NCBI RefSeq assembly: GCF_020886055.1
Contig: NZ_AP025184.1
Location: 1,798,001 to 1,862,000, forward strand
Source: Flavobacterium ammoniigenes
GTDB lineage: Bacteria; Bacteroidota; Bacteroidia; Flavobacteriales; Flavobacteriaceae
Direction: 5' to 3'
DNA: 64,000 bases
This document shows positions 9,521 through 17,420 of the stretch, piece after piece (position 1 is the first letter of the stretch; every line of letters begins with the position of its first letter). The notes beneath the pieces were generated by a model that did no database searches, had not been told where the DNA came from, and saw only the letters and a list, made by a program, of their open reading frames with translations. Made by a program: the position numbers and the translations under genes.

Positions 9521-10684
9521 TTAGGCCTGTAAACATTTACTGGCTTCAACTATTTGGTGAATATCTTCATCAAGTACTTCTTTCTTAATATCGGCAAATT
9601 TCAAGAACTCAACATATACGATATCCAATTGCACTTTGGTCAATTCATAGCCCACTTTTTTTGCACGGTAAGCCAAGGCAGCTCTACCACTTCTAGCAGT
9701 TAGAATAATAGAAGATTCATTCACTCCTACGTCCAAAGGATCAATAATTTCGTAAGTCGCTCTATTTTTAATTACACCGTCTTGGTGAATTCCAGAACTG
9801 TGTGCAAAAGCATTAGCACCCACAATTGCTTTATTAGGTTGCACCATCATTCCCATGCTGTCAGAAACCAATCGGCTCATTTCGTTCAATTGTTTTGAAT
9901 TGACATCTGTATATAAATTCAAATAAGGATGTTGTTTGAACACCATTACCACTTCTTCTAAAGCAGTATTACCAGCTCTTTCACCAATACCATTAATCGT
10001 ACATTCTATTTGACGAGCACCGTTAATAGCACCAGCGATCGAATTGGCGGTAGCCATTCCTAAATCATTGTGACAGTGACAAGAAATCGTCACATTGTCA
10101 ATTCCTTTTACGTTTTCTTTTAGGTATTTAATTTTAGCTCCGTACTCATCAGGTAAACAATATCCCGTTGTGTCAGGGATATTAAGAACGGTAGCGCCGG
10201 ATTTAATTACTTCTTCGCAAACTTGCGCTAAGAACGCATTGTCTGTTCTACCCGCATCTTCTGCATAGAATTCTACATCTTCCACATAGGTTTTAGCATG
10301 GGCAACAGCTGCTTTGGCTCGGGCAATAATATCTTCTTTAGTAGTATTTAATTTATGTACAATGTGTGATTCAGAAGTACCAATTCCTGTATGAATACGA
10401 GGTCTTTTGGCGTATTGTAATGCTTGTGCGGCTACATCAATGTCATTTTTAACAGCACGAGTTAAACCACAAACTGTGGCATTTTTTACAATTTTACTGA
10501 TTTCAGAAACAGATAAAAAATCTCCTGGACTTGAAACAGGAAATCCTGCTTCGATAATATCAACACCCATTTCGTCTAAACGACTAGCAATAATAAGCTT
10601 TTGAGCAGTATCTAACTTACATCCTGGGACCTGTTCGCCATCTCTTAAAGTGGTGTCAAAAATTTGAACTTTATCTTTATTCAT
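9521..10684 (-). CDS. leuA: 2-isopropylmalate synthase, short form without regulatory domain
   Basis: Condenses acetyl-CoA with 2-ketoisovalerate, the first committed leucine step. The TIM-barrel signatures are present: [13 protein letters not shown] (metal Asp at about D10) and [11 protein letters not shown] (metal His 203/205). Length 387 ends after the catalytic and linker regions; the roughly 130-residue C-terminal leucine-binding domain of long LeuA is absent. Citramalate or homocitrate synthase are family alternatives, but linkage to leuB favours LeuA. First gene of the operon, with a strong promoter 35 bases upstream. Confidence 0.9.
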   Translation of the reverse strand: MNKDKVQIFDTTLRDGEQVPGCKLDTAQKLIIASRLDEMGVDIIEAGFPVSSPGDFLSVSEISKIVKNATVCGLTRAVKNDIDVAAQALQYAKRPRIHTGIGTSESHIVHKLNTTKEDIIARAKAAVAHAKTYVEDVEFYAEDAGRTDNAFLAQVCEEVIKSGATVLNIPDTTGYCLPDEYGAKIKYLKENVKGIDNVTISCHCHNDLGMATANSIAGAINGARQIECTINGIGERAGNTALEEVVMVFKQHPYLNLYTDVNSKQLNEMSRLVSDSMGMMVQPNKAIVGANAFAHSSGIHQDGVIKNRATYEIIDPLDVGVNESSIILTARSGRAALAYRAKKVGYELTKVQLDIVYVEFLKFADIKKEVLDEDIHQIVEASKCLQA

Positions 10685-10718
10685 TTTCGTTTATTTAATG
10701 TAATTTCACATCTTGAAA

Positions 10719-10747
10719 CAAAATTAGATTTTAATAGTTTGTATCAA
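10719..10747 (-). promoter_or_regulatory. Promoter of the leuA-ilvC operon
   Basis: Exact Bacteroidetes-type promoter on the minus strand: TTG (10747-10745), 18-base spacer, TAATTTTG (10726-10719). Predicted transcription start is about 10714, giving a leader of about 30 bases, too short for a leader-peptide attenuator. Confidence 0.75.
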
Positions 10748-10837
10748 AAATCATTTTACTTAAATATACTGCTTATAAAGCCCATAATTACTATATAAGC
10801 AATTGATTGTCAATATTTTAAATCTTTATATTTTACA

Positions 10838-12382
10838 ATGGCTAACCATCAAAAAGATTTCTTATTTGTATTAATAAAATCGCTTTCAAAATCAGAGAAA
10901 CGCCAATTCAAGATTTTCGCAAGCCGTTTGGAGACCAGTTCCAATACAAAATTCATCGAATTGTTCAATATTTTGGACAAATCCGAAGTCTATGATGAGA
11001 AACTTATTTTGAAAAGTGGCAGTATCAAAAAAGTACAATTATCCAATTTAAAATCCTATTTATACAAACAAATTTTGGTGAGTATTCGATTGAATATTCC
11101 AAGCCAAAATATGCGTTACCAATTGCGTGAACAGATTGATTTTGCTACAATTCTGTACAACAAAGGCTTGTACAAACAGAGTTTAAAAATCTTGGATAAA
11201 ACCAAACAGCAAGCGCTTGAAAACGACGAAAAACACATGGCGTATGAAATTGTGGAATTCGAAAAACTAATCGAATCACAATACATTACCCGAAGTATTC
11301 AAGGTCGTGCGGATGAATTGGCTGTTCAAGCCAAAGAGTTAAACTATCGCAACACTATTTCAAGTAAATTATCCAATTTATCACTGCAATTATATGGCAT
11401 CATGCTTAAAACAGGTTATGTCAAAAGCGATGATGAGTACCAACATATTGACGATTATTTCAACAAACATATTGCGAAATTTGATGAAGATAAATTCGGT
11501 TTCAGAGAGAAATATTGGTACTATAATGCCAACCTTTGGCGTAGTTTCTTAGTGCAAGACTTTTTATCTTGTTACAAATTTGCGCACAAATGGGTGACTC
11601 TTTTTTATGATAATCCGAGTATGATATACCTTAATCCCGTGTTTTTCTTGAAGGGTAATCATTATTTATTAGAATCCTTGTTCATGTTGAAATACAAGTC
11701 TAATTTCAAAAAGTACTTGGTACAACTTGAAGAAACCATTCACGACCCAAAATTCCCAGTAAATGATAATATCGCGTCATTGTCGTTTTTGTATTTATAC
11801 AATAACAAATTAAATTATCACATTCTTGAAGGGAGTTTTGCCGAAAGTGAATACTTGATTCCCGAAGTTTTATACAAAATGAATCAGCACAGTGAACATT
11901 TAGACGAACATCACGAAATGTTGTTTTATTATAAAATTGCCTGCATTTATTTTGGAAACGAAAAATACACCGATTCGGTATTCTATTTGGAAAAAATCAT
12001 CAACAATAAAAATCTGACCATGCGCGAAGATTTGATGTGCTTTGCTCGCCTCTTGTATTTGATTTTACATTACGAATTAGGGAATGATTATTACTTAGAG
12101 AATCAATTGAAGAGCACCTATAAATTTCTATTGAAAATGAATGACTTAAATGAAGTTCAAAAAGAAATTATTCGCTTCCTGAAAAATCTGAATTCGATCT
12201 ATCCTGGAGATATTAAAAAAGAGTTTATTACAATGAAAGAACGCTTTATTGAATTAGAAAAAAACACCTACGAAAAACGCGCTTTCTTATATCTTGATAT
12301 CATTTCTTGGTTGGAAAGTAAAATTGAAAATAGAAAAATTGGAGACATTATTCGTGAAAAAGCCCAATTGAGTAACCGCTAA
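10838..12382 (+). CDS. Conserved helical protein of unknown function
   Basis: 514 residues with no signal peptide or membrane segment, so probably cytosolic. Almost the whole chain looks alpha-helical, with repeated helix-pair patterns such as Y-N-K-G-L-Y-K-Q-S-L-K-I-L-D-K and Y-F-G-N-E-K-Y-T-D-S-V-F-Y-L-E-K-I, which resemble tetratricopeptide (TPR) units. The N-terminal 80 residues (K-S-L-S-K-S-E-K-R-Q-F-K-I-F) form a separate basic helical region. I do not recognise a catalytic motif and give no function. It is divergent from leuA and shares a 153-base intergenic region with it; no exact promoter was found on its side. Confidence 0.8.
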   Translation: MANHQKDFLFVLIKSLSKSEKRQFKIFASRLETSSNTKFIELFNILDKSEVYDEKLILKSGSIKKVQLSNLKSYLYKQILVSIRLNIPSQNMRYQLREQIDFATILYNKGLYKQSLKILDKTKQQALENDEKHMAYEIVEFEKLIESQYITRSIQGRADELAVQAKELNYRNTISSKLSNLSLQLYGIMLKTGYVKSDDEYQHIDDYFNKHIAKFDEDKFGFREKYWYYNANLWRSFLVQDFLSCYKFAHKWVTLFYDNPSMIYLNPVFFLKGNHYLLESLFMLKYKSNFKKYLVQLEETIHDPKFPVNDNIASLSFLYLYNNKLNYHILEGSFAESEYLIPEVLYKMNQHSEHLDEHHEMLFYYKIACIYFGNEKYTDSVFYLEKIINNKNLTMREDLMCFARLLYLILHYELGNDYYLENQLKSTYKFLLKMNDLNEVQKEIIRFLKNLNSIYPGDIKKEFITMKERFIELEKNTYEKRAFLYLDIISWLESKIENRKIGDIIREKAQLSNR

Positions 12383-12414
12383 TTAGCACTCTTTATACAA
12401 TTAAAAATATTACT

Positions 12415-12422
12415 TACATTTG
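12415..12422 (+). promoter_or_regulatory. -7 box (TACATTTG) for the oxygenase gene
   Basis: Exact TAnnTTTG; the -33 position, 20 bases upstream, is TTT instead of TTG. A start near 12427 supports translation from ATG 12465 rather than from codons at or near 12420. Confidence 0.5.
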
Positions 12423-12464
12423 TTTTTAGCGTTTTCGCTTAAAATGATATTTAATACATACCCT

Positions 12465-13418
12465 ATGCAAAACATTCCTAGTGTTGACTTGCGTGATTTC
12501 CTGTCGGAAGACCCGACACGTAAACAAAAATTTGTAAATGAAATCGGAAGAGCCTACGAAGATATTGGCTTTGTAGCATTAAAAGGACATTTTTTAAATG
12601 ACCAATTAGTTGAAAATTTATACCGTGAAGTGCGCAACTTCTTTTCGTTGCCTTTGGACACTAAAGCTAAATATGAAATTCCTGGAATTGGCGGACAACG
12701 TGGCTATGTATCCTTCGGAAAAGAACATGCTAAAGGACGATCTGCTGGCGATTTAAAAGAGTTTTGGCATTTTGGTCAGTTTGTGAGTAAAGACTCCAAA
12801 TATGCTGCCGAATATCCTAAAAACGTAACTGTTAACGAATTAGCTGAATTTAATTTGACTGGTAAAGAAGCCTATCAAATGCTGGAGAAAACAGGTGTTT
12901 ATGTTTTAAGAGCTTTGGCTATTCACATTGGTTTAGACGAATTCTATTTTGATAATTTTATCAAAGAGGGGAACAGTATTTTACGTCCAATCCACTACCC
13001 TCCTATTACTGACGAACCTAAAGATGGCGCCGTTCGTGCAGCCGCTCATGGGGACATCAACTTAATTACTCTTTTGATGGGTGCTCAAGGAAAAGGCTTG
13101 CAAGTCCAAAATCACAATGGCGATTGGATTGACGCAATGGCGCAGCCAGATGAATTAATGATTAATGTAGGCGATATGTTATCCCGACATACCAACAATA
13201 AACTAAAATCAACCATTCATCAAGTAGTAAATCCGCCCAGAGAATTATGGGGAACTTCACGATATTCTATTCCTTTTTTCATGCATCCGGTGAGTGATAT
13301 GCCACTGAATTGTTTGGAAGAATGTATCGATGATGAACATCCAAAACAGTTTGAAGACATTACTGCTGGCGACTACTTGAACGAACGATTAGTCGAGTTG
13401 GGATTAGTTAAAAAATAA
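12465..13418 (+). CDS. 2-oxoglutarate/Fe(II)-dependent oxygenase, isopenicillin-N-synthase family
   Basis: Non-haem iron oxygenase fold. The N-terminal DIOX_N region (I-P-S-V-D-L-R-D-F-L) is followed by the C-terminal jelly-roll. Iron ligands are visible as H-x-D in A-A-H-G-D-I-N-L-I-T-L-L and a distal His in K-S-T-I-H-Q-V-V-N-P; the 2-oxoglutarate-binding R-x-S lies in S-R-Y-S-I-P-F-F. At 317 residues it is full length. Start ATG 12465 fits M-Q-N-I-P-S-V-D-L and the upstream -7 box. Substrate cannot be told from sequence; bacterial members act on varied small molecules. The SUI1 gene follows 8 bases later, so they are probably co-transcribed. Confidence 0.88.
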   Translation: MQNIPSVDLRDFLSEDPTRKQKFVNEIGRAYEDIGFVALKGHFLNDQLVENLYREVRNFFSLPLDTKAKYEIPGIGGQRGYVSFGKEHAKGRSAGDLKEFWHFGQFVSKDSKYAAEYPKNVTVNELAEFNLTGKEAYQMLEKTGVYVLRALAIHIGLDEFYFDNFIKEGNSILRPIHYPPITDEPKDGAVRAAAHGDINLITLLMGAQGKGLQVQNHNGDWIDAMAQPDELMINVGDMLSRHTNNKLKSTIHQVVNPPRELWGTSRYSIPFFMHPVSDMPLNCLEECIDDEHPKQFEDITAGDYLNERLVELGLVKK

Positions 13419-13426
13419 TTGAAACA

Positions 13427-13759
13427 ATGGATTTACAAGATCAGTTAAAAAACCTATTTCCTGACCACCAAATTTCAAATGAACCCGAAGTGGTTACTGA
13501 AAACGATCACGAATTATATGTACAAGTGGAACCTATGATTTGCAAATTCGAAAAGCGCAAAGGAAAACCAACTACTATTATTGCTGGATATGAAGGTGCT
13601 GACGAAGATTTTAAGATTTTAGCTAAAGAAATCAAAAGTAAACTTGCAGTTGGTGGAACATTCAAGGATGGTGAGATTATCATTCAAGGGGATTATCGCG
13701 ATCGCATTATGAAAATGCTTCAAGACAAAGGTTTTAAAACCAAACGTGTAGGCGGATAA
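13427..13759 (+). CDS. SUI1/eIF1-family translation factor (YciH-like)
   Basis: A 110-residue protein with the SUI1 domain from about residue 38 to the end: K-F-E-K-R-K-G-K-P-T-T-I-I-A-G-Y-E-G, the F-K-I-L-A-K-E-I-K-S-K-L-A-V-G-G-T core and I-I-I-Q-G-D-Y-R-D-R-I. Family members bind the small ribosomal subunit; bacterial YciH has been linked to start-site selection and stress. The short acidic N-terminus is as usual. Eight bases after the oxygenase gene. Confidence 0.9.
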   Translation: MDLQDQLKNLFPDHQISNEPEVVTENDHELYVQVEPMICKFEKRKGKPTTIIAGYEGADEDFKILAKEIKSKLAVGGTFKDGEIIIQGDYRDRIMKMLQDKGFKTKRVGG

Positions 13760-13805
13760 GAAAGTATACAGTGAACAGTTAGTAGTGTTCAGTTAAAAAA
13801 CAATC

Positions 13806-14672
13806 ATGATACAATCATCAGAATTGATATTAAATCCAGATGGAAGTGTGTATCACTTGAATCTGAAACCTGAAAATATTGCCACCGATATTATTTTTGT
13901 TGGCGATCCAGATCGTGTGGAAAAAATCACACAATTCTTTGACAGCATTGAATTTTCAATTCAGAAAAGAGAGTTTAAAACCCAAACCGGAATCTATAAA
14001 GGCAAACGGTTGACGGTGCTTTCTACAGGAATTGGTCCCGATAATATTGACATTGTCCTGAACGAATTAGACGCCCTAGTCAATATTGATTTAACAACGC
14101 GACAACCGAAAGAGAATTTGACCTCCTTAAATATAATTCGCATTGGAACTTCAGGAGCAATTCAAGCCGATATTCCAATTGATAGTTTTGTGATGTCTCA
14201 ATACGGAATTGGACTGGACAATATGTTGCGCTCGTACATCGTAGATGAAGTTACACATCCTGGAATTGAGGATGCATTTATAACACAAACCCAATGGGAA
14301 ATTCGCAAAGGCAGACCTTATGCTATTGCTTGCTCTGAAACTTTAGCTATAAGAATGGTAAGCGACCGAATGTACAAAGGAATTACCTGTACTATCGGAG
14401 GTTTTTACGGACCCCAAGGTCGTGTATTACGTTTGCCTATTCAAGATGTTCAGCTGAATTCAAAAATGGATCATTTCCAATTTAACGGTAACCGAATTAC
14501 CAATCTCGAAATGGAAACGACAGCTATTTATGGTCTTTCGGCCTTATTAGGTCATAATGCCTTATCCTTGAATGCGATTATTGCCAATAGAGCGACGGGG
14601 ACTTTTAGCGAAGATCCTACCAAAGCAGTGGATGAATTGATTGCTTATACTTTAGAAAAATTGGTTGAGTAA
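13806..14672 (+). CDS. Nucleoside phosphorylase (PNP/UDP family)
   Basis: Phosphorolysis of nucleosides in salvage. Family motifs seen: phosphate-site V-G-D-P-D-R-V near residue 33-38, S-T-G-I-G-P-D-N-I-D-I-V-L-N-E-L-D, I-R-I-G-T-S-G-A-I-Q, and the nucleoside-binding N-L-E-M-E-T-T-A-I-Y-G-L. The Met-Glu pair that holds the ribose hydroxyls is intact. Whether it prefers uridine or purine nucleosides cannot be decided by eye; the S-G-G-T-S stretch of uridine phosphorylase reads differently here. Cytosolic, 288 residues. A short inverted TGAACA/TGTTCA repeat precedes it at about 13780-13795. Confidence 0.88.
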   Translation: MIQSSELILNPDGSVYHLNLKPENIATDIIFVGDPDRVEKITQFFDSIEFSIQKREFKTQTGIYKGKRLTVLSTGIGPDNIDIVLNELDALVNIDLTTRQPKENLTSLNIIRIGTSGAIQADIPIDSFVMSQYGIGLDNMLRSYIVDEVTHPGIEDAFITQTQWEIRKGRPYAIACSETLAIRMVSDRMYKGITCTIGGFYGPQGRVLRLPIQDVQLNSKMDHFQFNGNRITNLEMETTAIYGLSALLGHNALSLNAIIANRATGTFSEDPTKAVDELIAYTLEKLVE

Positions 14673-14685
14673 ATCAATAAATGAT

Positions 14686-15219
14686 ATGAATTTAATTATA
14701 GAAACAGAACGCCTATTACTCCGTCCTTTTGAAATTTCAGATGCTGAATCACTATTTGAAATGGACAAAAACCCAAACACACATCATTATTTATCGAAAA
14801 AACCTGTAGAAAATATTGACGAAGTATATGCCTATATCGAAATGGTTCAAAAACAATATACTGAAAATGGAATTGGTCGATTTTCCACCATTTTAAAAGA
14901 AACAGGCGAGTTAATCGGTTGGTCAGGTATAAAATTCGTAAATGATCATGTAGAAAACGGAAATACAAATTTTTACGATTATGGTTACCGTTTAAATGAA
15001 AAGTTTTGGAACAAAGGGTATGCATCCGAAGCAACGAAAGCTTGGTTTGAATATGGATTCAATGTAATGAAAATTAAAGAAATGAATGCATATACTCATG
15101 CAGAAAATGGTGCTTCTAATCATATTTTAGAAAAAAACGGAATGCAGCTTAAGGAAGTATACATAGCTGAAGATGATATTAATTGGAAATGGTGGCAAAT
15201 GATTAATCCAACTATTTAA
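14686..15219 (+). CDS. GNAT-family N-acetyltransferase (RimJ/RimL-like)
   Basis: Begins I-I-E-T-E-R-L-L-L-R-P-F-E-I-S-D-A-E, the hallmark of the Acetyltransf_3 (RimJ/RimL) branch of GNAT enzymes, and carries the acetyl-CoA loop region Y-G-Y-R-L-N-E-K-F-W-N-K-G-Y-A-S-E-A-T-K-A. The late A-H-A-E-N-G-A-S-N-H-I-L-E-K-N-G-M is also typical. Target (protein N-terminus, antibiotic or small molecule) is unknown. I take ATG 14686 (177 residues), which begins right before the homology; a TTG at 14665 would overlap the previous gene by 8 bases. Confidence 0.88.
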   Translation: MNLIIETERLLLRPFEISDAESLFEMDKNPNTHHYLSKKPVENIDEVYAYIEMVQKQYTENGIGRFSTILKETGELIGWSGIKFVNDHVENGNTNFYDYGYRLNEKFWNKGYASEATKAWFEYGFNVMKIKEMNAYTHAENGASNHILEKNGMQLKEVYIAEDDINWKWWQMINPTI

Positions 15220-15264
15220 AAAAATGTGATAGTACTTTAGGGTATTTATATCAATATATAAAAA

Positions 15265-16113
15265 ATGATACAAATAAAAATTGTTGGTGTTCCTGAACAT
15301 TTCAATTTGCCTTGGCACCTGTGTATTGAAAATGGCGAATTTGAAAAAGAAAACATCGATTTGCAATGGACTGATGTACCAGAAGGAACAGGTAAAATGT
15401 GCCAAATGCTTCGCGATGGAACTGCTGATATTGCGGTGATTTTAACCGAAGGCATCATCAAAGATATTGTAAACGGAAATCCATCTAAGATAGTACAAGT
15501 GTATGTAGAATCGCCATTAATATGGGGAATTCACGTAGCTGCGCATTCAACATTCCAGAACCTTGCTGATTTAGAAAATACCAAAGCAGCCATTTCACGA
15601 CTGGGATCAGGCTCCCAATTAATGGCCTTTGTCAATGCTAAAAACCAAGGTTGGGAAACTAGCAAATTACAATTTGAAATAGTCAACACGCTCGATGGTG
15701 GTGTGACCGCCTTAACCGAAGGAAGAGCTGATTATTTTATGTGGGAGCGTTTTATGACAAAACCACTTGTCGACAAAGGTATTTTTAGACGTCTAGCTGA
15801 CTGCCCTACTCCTTGGCCCTGTTTTGTCATTGCGGTGCGCGAAGACGTATTGGCTACACAACCCGAGACCATTAAAAGAGTTCTTGAAATTATTAATGCC
15901 AAAACCCAAAACTTCAAAGGCATTCCAAACATTGTAAATCTGTTAGCTACTATCTATAATCAAAAAACAGAAGATATAGAAGAATGGTTATCCCTAACCG
16001 AATGGTCTCAAGAAAAAATAGATTTAGATTTACTTGAAAGCATTCAAAAGCAATTGTTAGAATTAAATATCATTGATTCCAATTGCGATTCGATTATTTG
16101 GACTTCGAAATAG
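15265..16113 (+). CDS. Type 2 periplasmic-binding-fold protein without signal peptide
   Basis: Resembles SsuA/THI5/NMT1-like solute-binding proteins: K-I-V-G-V-P-E-H-F-N-L-P near the N-terminus, D-I-A-V-I-L-T-E-G, A-A-I-S-R-L-G-S-G-S-Q-L-M-A and the hinge-lobe V-T-A-L-T-E-G-R-A-D-Y-F-M-W-E. However, it has no signal peptide or lipobox, starting directly with beta-strand 1, and no ABC permease or ATPase lies nearby. It is therefore probably cytosolic and either enzymatic (as in pyrimidine-precursor THI5 proteins) or a sensor; this is inference. Its last 20 bases overlap the 3' end of the convergent beta-lactamase-like gene. Confidence 0.75.
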   Translation: MIQIKIVGVPEHFNLPWHLCIENGEFEKENIDLQWTDVPEGTGKMCQMLRDGTADIAVILTEGIIKDIVNGNPSKIVQVYVESPLIWGIHVAAHSTFQNLADLENTKAAISRLGSGSQLMAFVNAKNQGWETSKLQFEIVNTLDGGVTALTEGRADYFMWERFMTKPLVDKGIFRRLADCPTPWPCFVIAVREDVLATQPETIKRVLEIINAKTQNFKGIPNIVNLLATIYNQKTEDIEEWLSLTEWSQEKIDLDLLESIQKQLLELNIIDSNCDSIIWTSK

Positions 16114-17236
16114 TATACAATTGTCTTCCAAGTTCTGCCAAAAATGGAATTCCAATTTCATCGTATTCATAAATGCCATCATTGAATATTTTATTCTTGT
16201 TGACTAACAAGGTAGCCGTTACCATAAATTCAACTCCATTTTTCTCATCATTGATGTAAGCACAATCAGTTAGCGTTCCATAGGCTTGACCTATTTTATT
16301 ATATATTTTAATAGAGGAATTAATGGTATCGGTTGTGTCGCCAAAAATGAAAAATTTGCAATAACTATCATAAAATTCTTTAGCATCAAAACCTTGTTCT
16401 CTTGGAAGTTGATACATAGAAGATAATATAAACTGACGGTCAGTTTCATTTAAATTAAATCGCTCGTTCAATTTAAACTCTTGAGGGAACAAAAGGCGTT
16501 TGAGTGTAGAATGTAATGTTTCTAATGGGTAATAATTTTTGGCAGAAAAATCAAAAGCTCCCTTTACTATACTATCATTTTCTAAATAACCAATCCCTTT
16601 TTTGGTGGAATTGAGATGTAATGCTTTTACATTTTTACCCTTCAAAGAAGGAAGTTCTGCAATTAAATTATCATTTTTATATAATAAAATTGAGGAAGTT
16701 ATTTTATTACTTGAATTCGTTGAGGATAAACGGTGATTTAAAGAAAATGGAACCAGTCCTTTTTCTTTCATTTTAGAATTTATATAATCAAATCCAGTAA
16801 ATTCGATCAAATTATTAGCTGCATCATTATCACTTAATGCAAAAAGTTTTGAAATTTCTTTTTGAAAATGCAATGAACTCCTTTTTTCATCGAACCTAAA
16901 ATGAATACTATCTGTAGTTAGATTCATTGAATTTAATTTTTCAACAGCCAGAAGTGCAATTGGCAATTTGACTGTACTTGCCGGATAAAAATAATTCTTA
17001 GAATTGACATTATACTGATAGTCTTGAAAAGAAATTTTTCCATCCTTGTCTCTATTGATTTGCGTGTAGATAATTTGTAGCTCATGTTCACGAGCATTAT
17101 CCATGACAACTTGAATTTTTGGATTTTGGGATTCTAGGACTAAATTCAGAGGATTGCTTTTCAATGCGTTGTTAGATATCACACAACTAGAACATAAAAA
17201 TGGAATGGAAAAAAAGATATATTTAATGTTTAACAT
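16094..17236 (-). CDS. Class A beta-lactamase-related serine hydrolase, probable lipoprotein
   Basis: Serine hydrolase of the penicillin-binding/beta-lactamase fold. Visible: S-x-x-K as S-T-V-K (S87, K90), S-D-N at 135-137 and a K-I-G in place of K-T-G near the C-terminal part (Y-N-K-I-G-Q-A-Y-G). I could not identify a clear Glu166 equivalent, so true beta-lactam hydrolysis is doubtful; a peptidoglycan-related hydrolase is as likely. The N-terminus has a hydrophobic segment ending L-C-S-S-C, a somewhat irregular lipobox, so export as a lipoprotein is likely. Convergent 20-base overlap with the preceding plus-strand gene. Confidence 0.8.
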   Translation of the reverse strand: MLNIKYIFFSIPFLCSSCVISNNALKSNPLNLVLESQNPKIQVVMDNAREHELQIIYTQINRDKDGKISFQDYQYNVNSKNYFYPASTVKLPIALLAVEKLNSMNLTTDSIHFRFDEKRSSLHFQKEISKLFALSDNDAANNLIEFTGFDYINSKMKEKGLVPFSLNHRLSSTNSSNKITSSILLYKNDNLIAELPSLKGKNVKALHLNSTKKGIGYLENDSIVKGAFDFSAKNYYPLETLHSTLKRLLFPQEFKLNERFNLNETDRQFILSSMYQLPREQGFDAKEFYDSYCKFFIFGDTTDTINSSIKIYNKIGQAYGTLTDCAYINDEKNGVEFMVTATLLVNKNKIFNDGIYEYDEIGIPFLAELGRQLYTISKSK

Positions 17237-17291
17237 CTAATACTATTTGCAAATTAAATTATACAAGTTTGATTTAGTCTTTTTAGTTTAA

Positions 17292-17299
17292 CAAACTTA
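17292..17299 (-). promoter_or_regulatory. Possible -7 box (TAAGTTTG) of the serine hydrolase gene
   Basis: Exact TAnnTTTG on the minus strand about 55 bases before the start codon, but no TTG at the expected distance. Confidence 0.3.
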
Positions 17300-17373
17300 A
17301 TGAATTATATGTATAATAATATATACATCAAGCATACATAAATAATGAATTCATACTAATTTCATTTAATTAA

Positions 17374-17401
17374 AAAACTCCATCATCACTGATGGAGTTT
17401 T
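17374..17401 (-). terminator. Terminator of the RND efflux operon
   Basis: Perfect 12-bp stem with CTCCATCA/TGATGGAG core, 4-base TCAC loop and flanking A/T runs, 20 bases past the stop of the outer-membrane-factor gene. Confidence 0.85.
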
Positions 17402-17420
17402 AAATTTTGAAACAATTTTC

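Noticed and set aside
10685..10837. Leucine leader peptide or T-box before leuA
   Set aside because: Predicted leader is about 30 bases, with no Leu codon run and no T-box sequence.
13770..13797. TGAACA/TGTTCA inverted repeat before the nucleoside phosphorylase gene
   Set aside because: Only 6 bp with a spacer, no T-run; too weak to call a terminator or operator.
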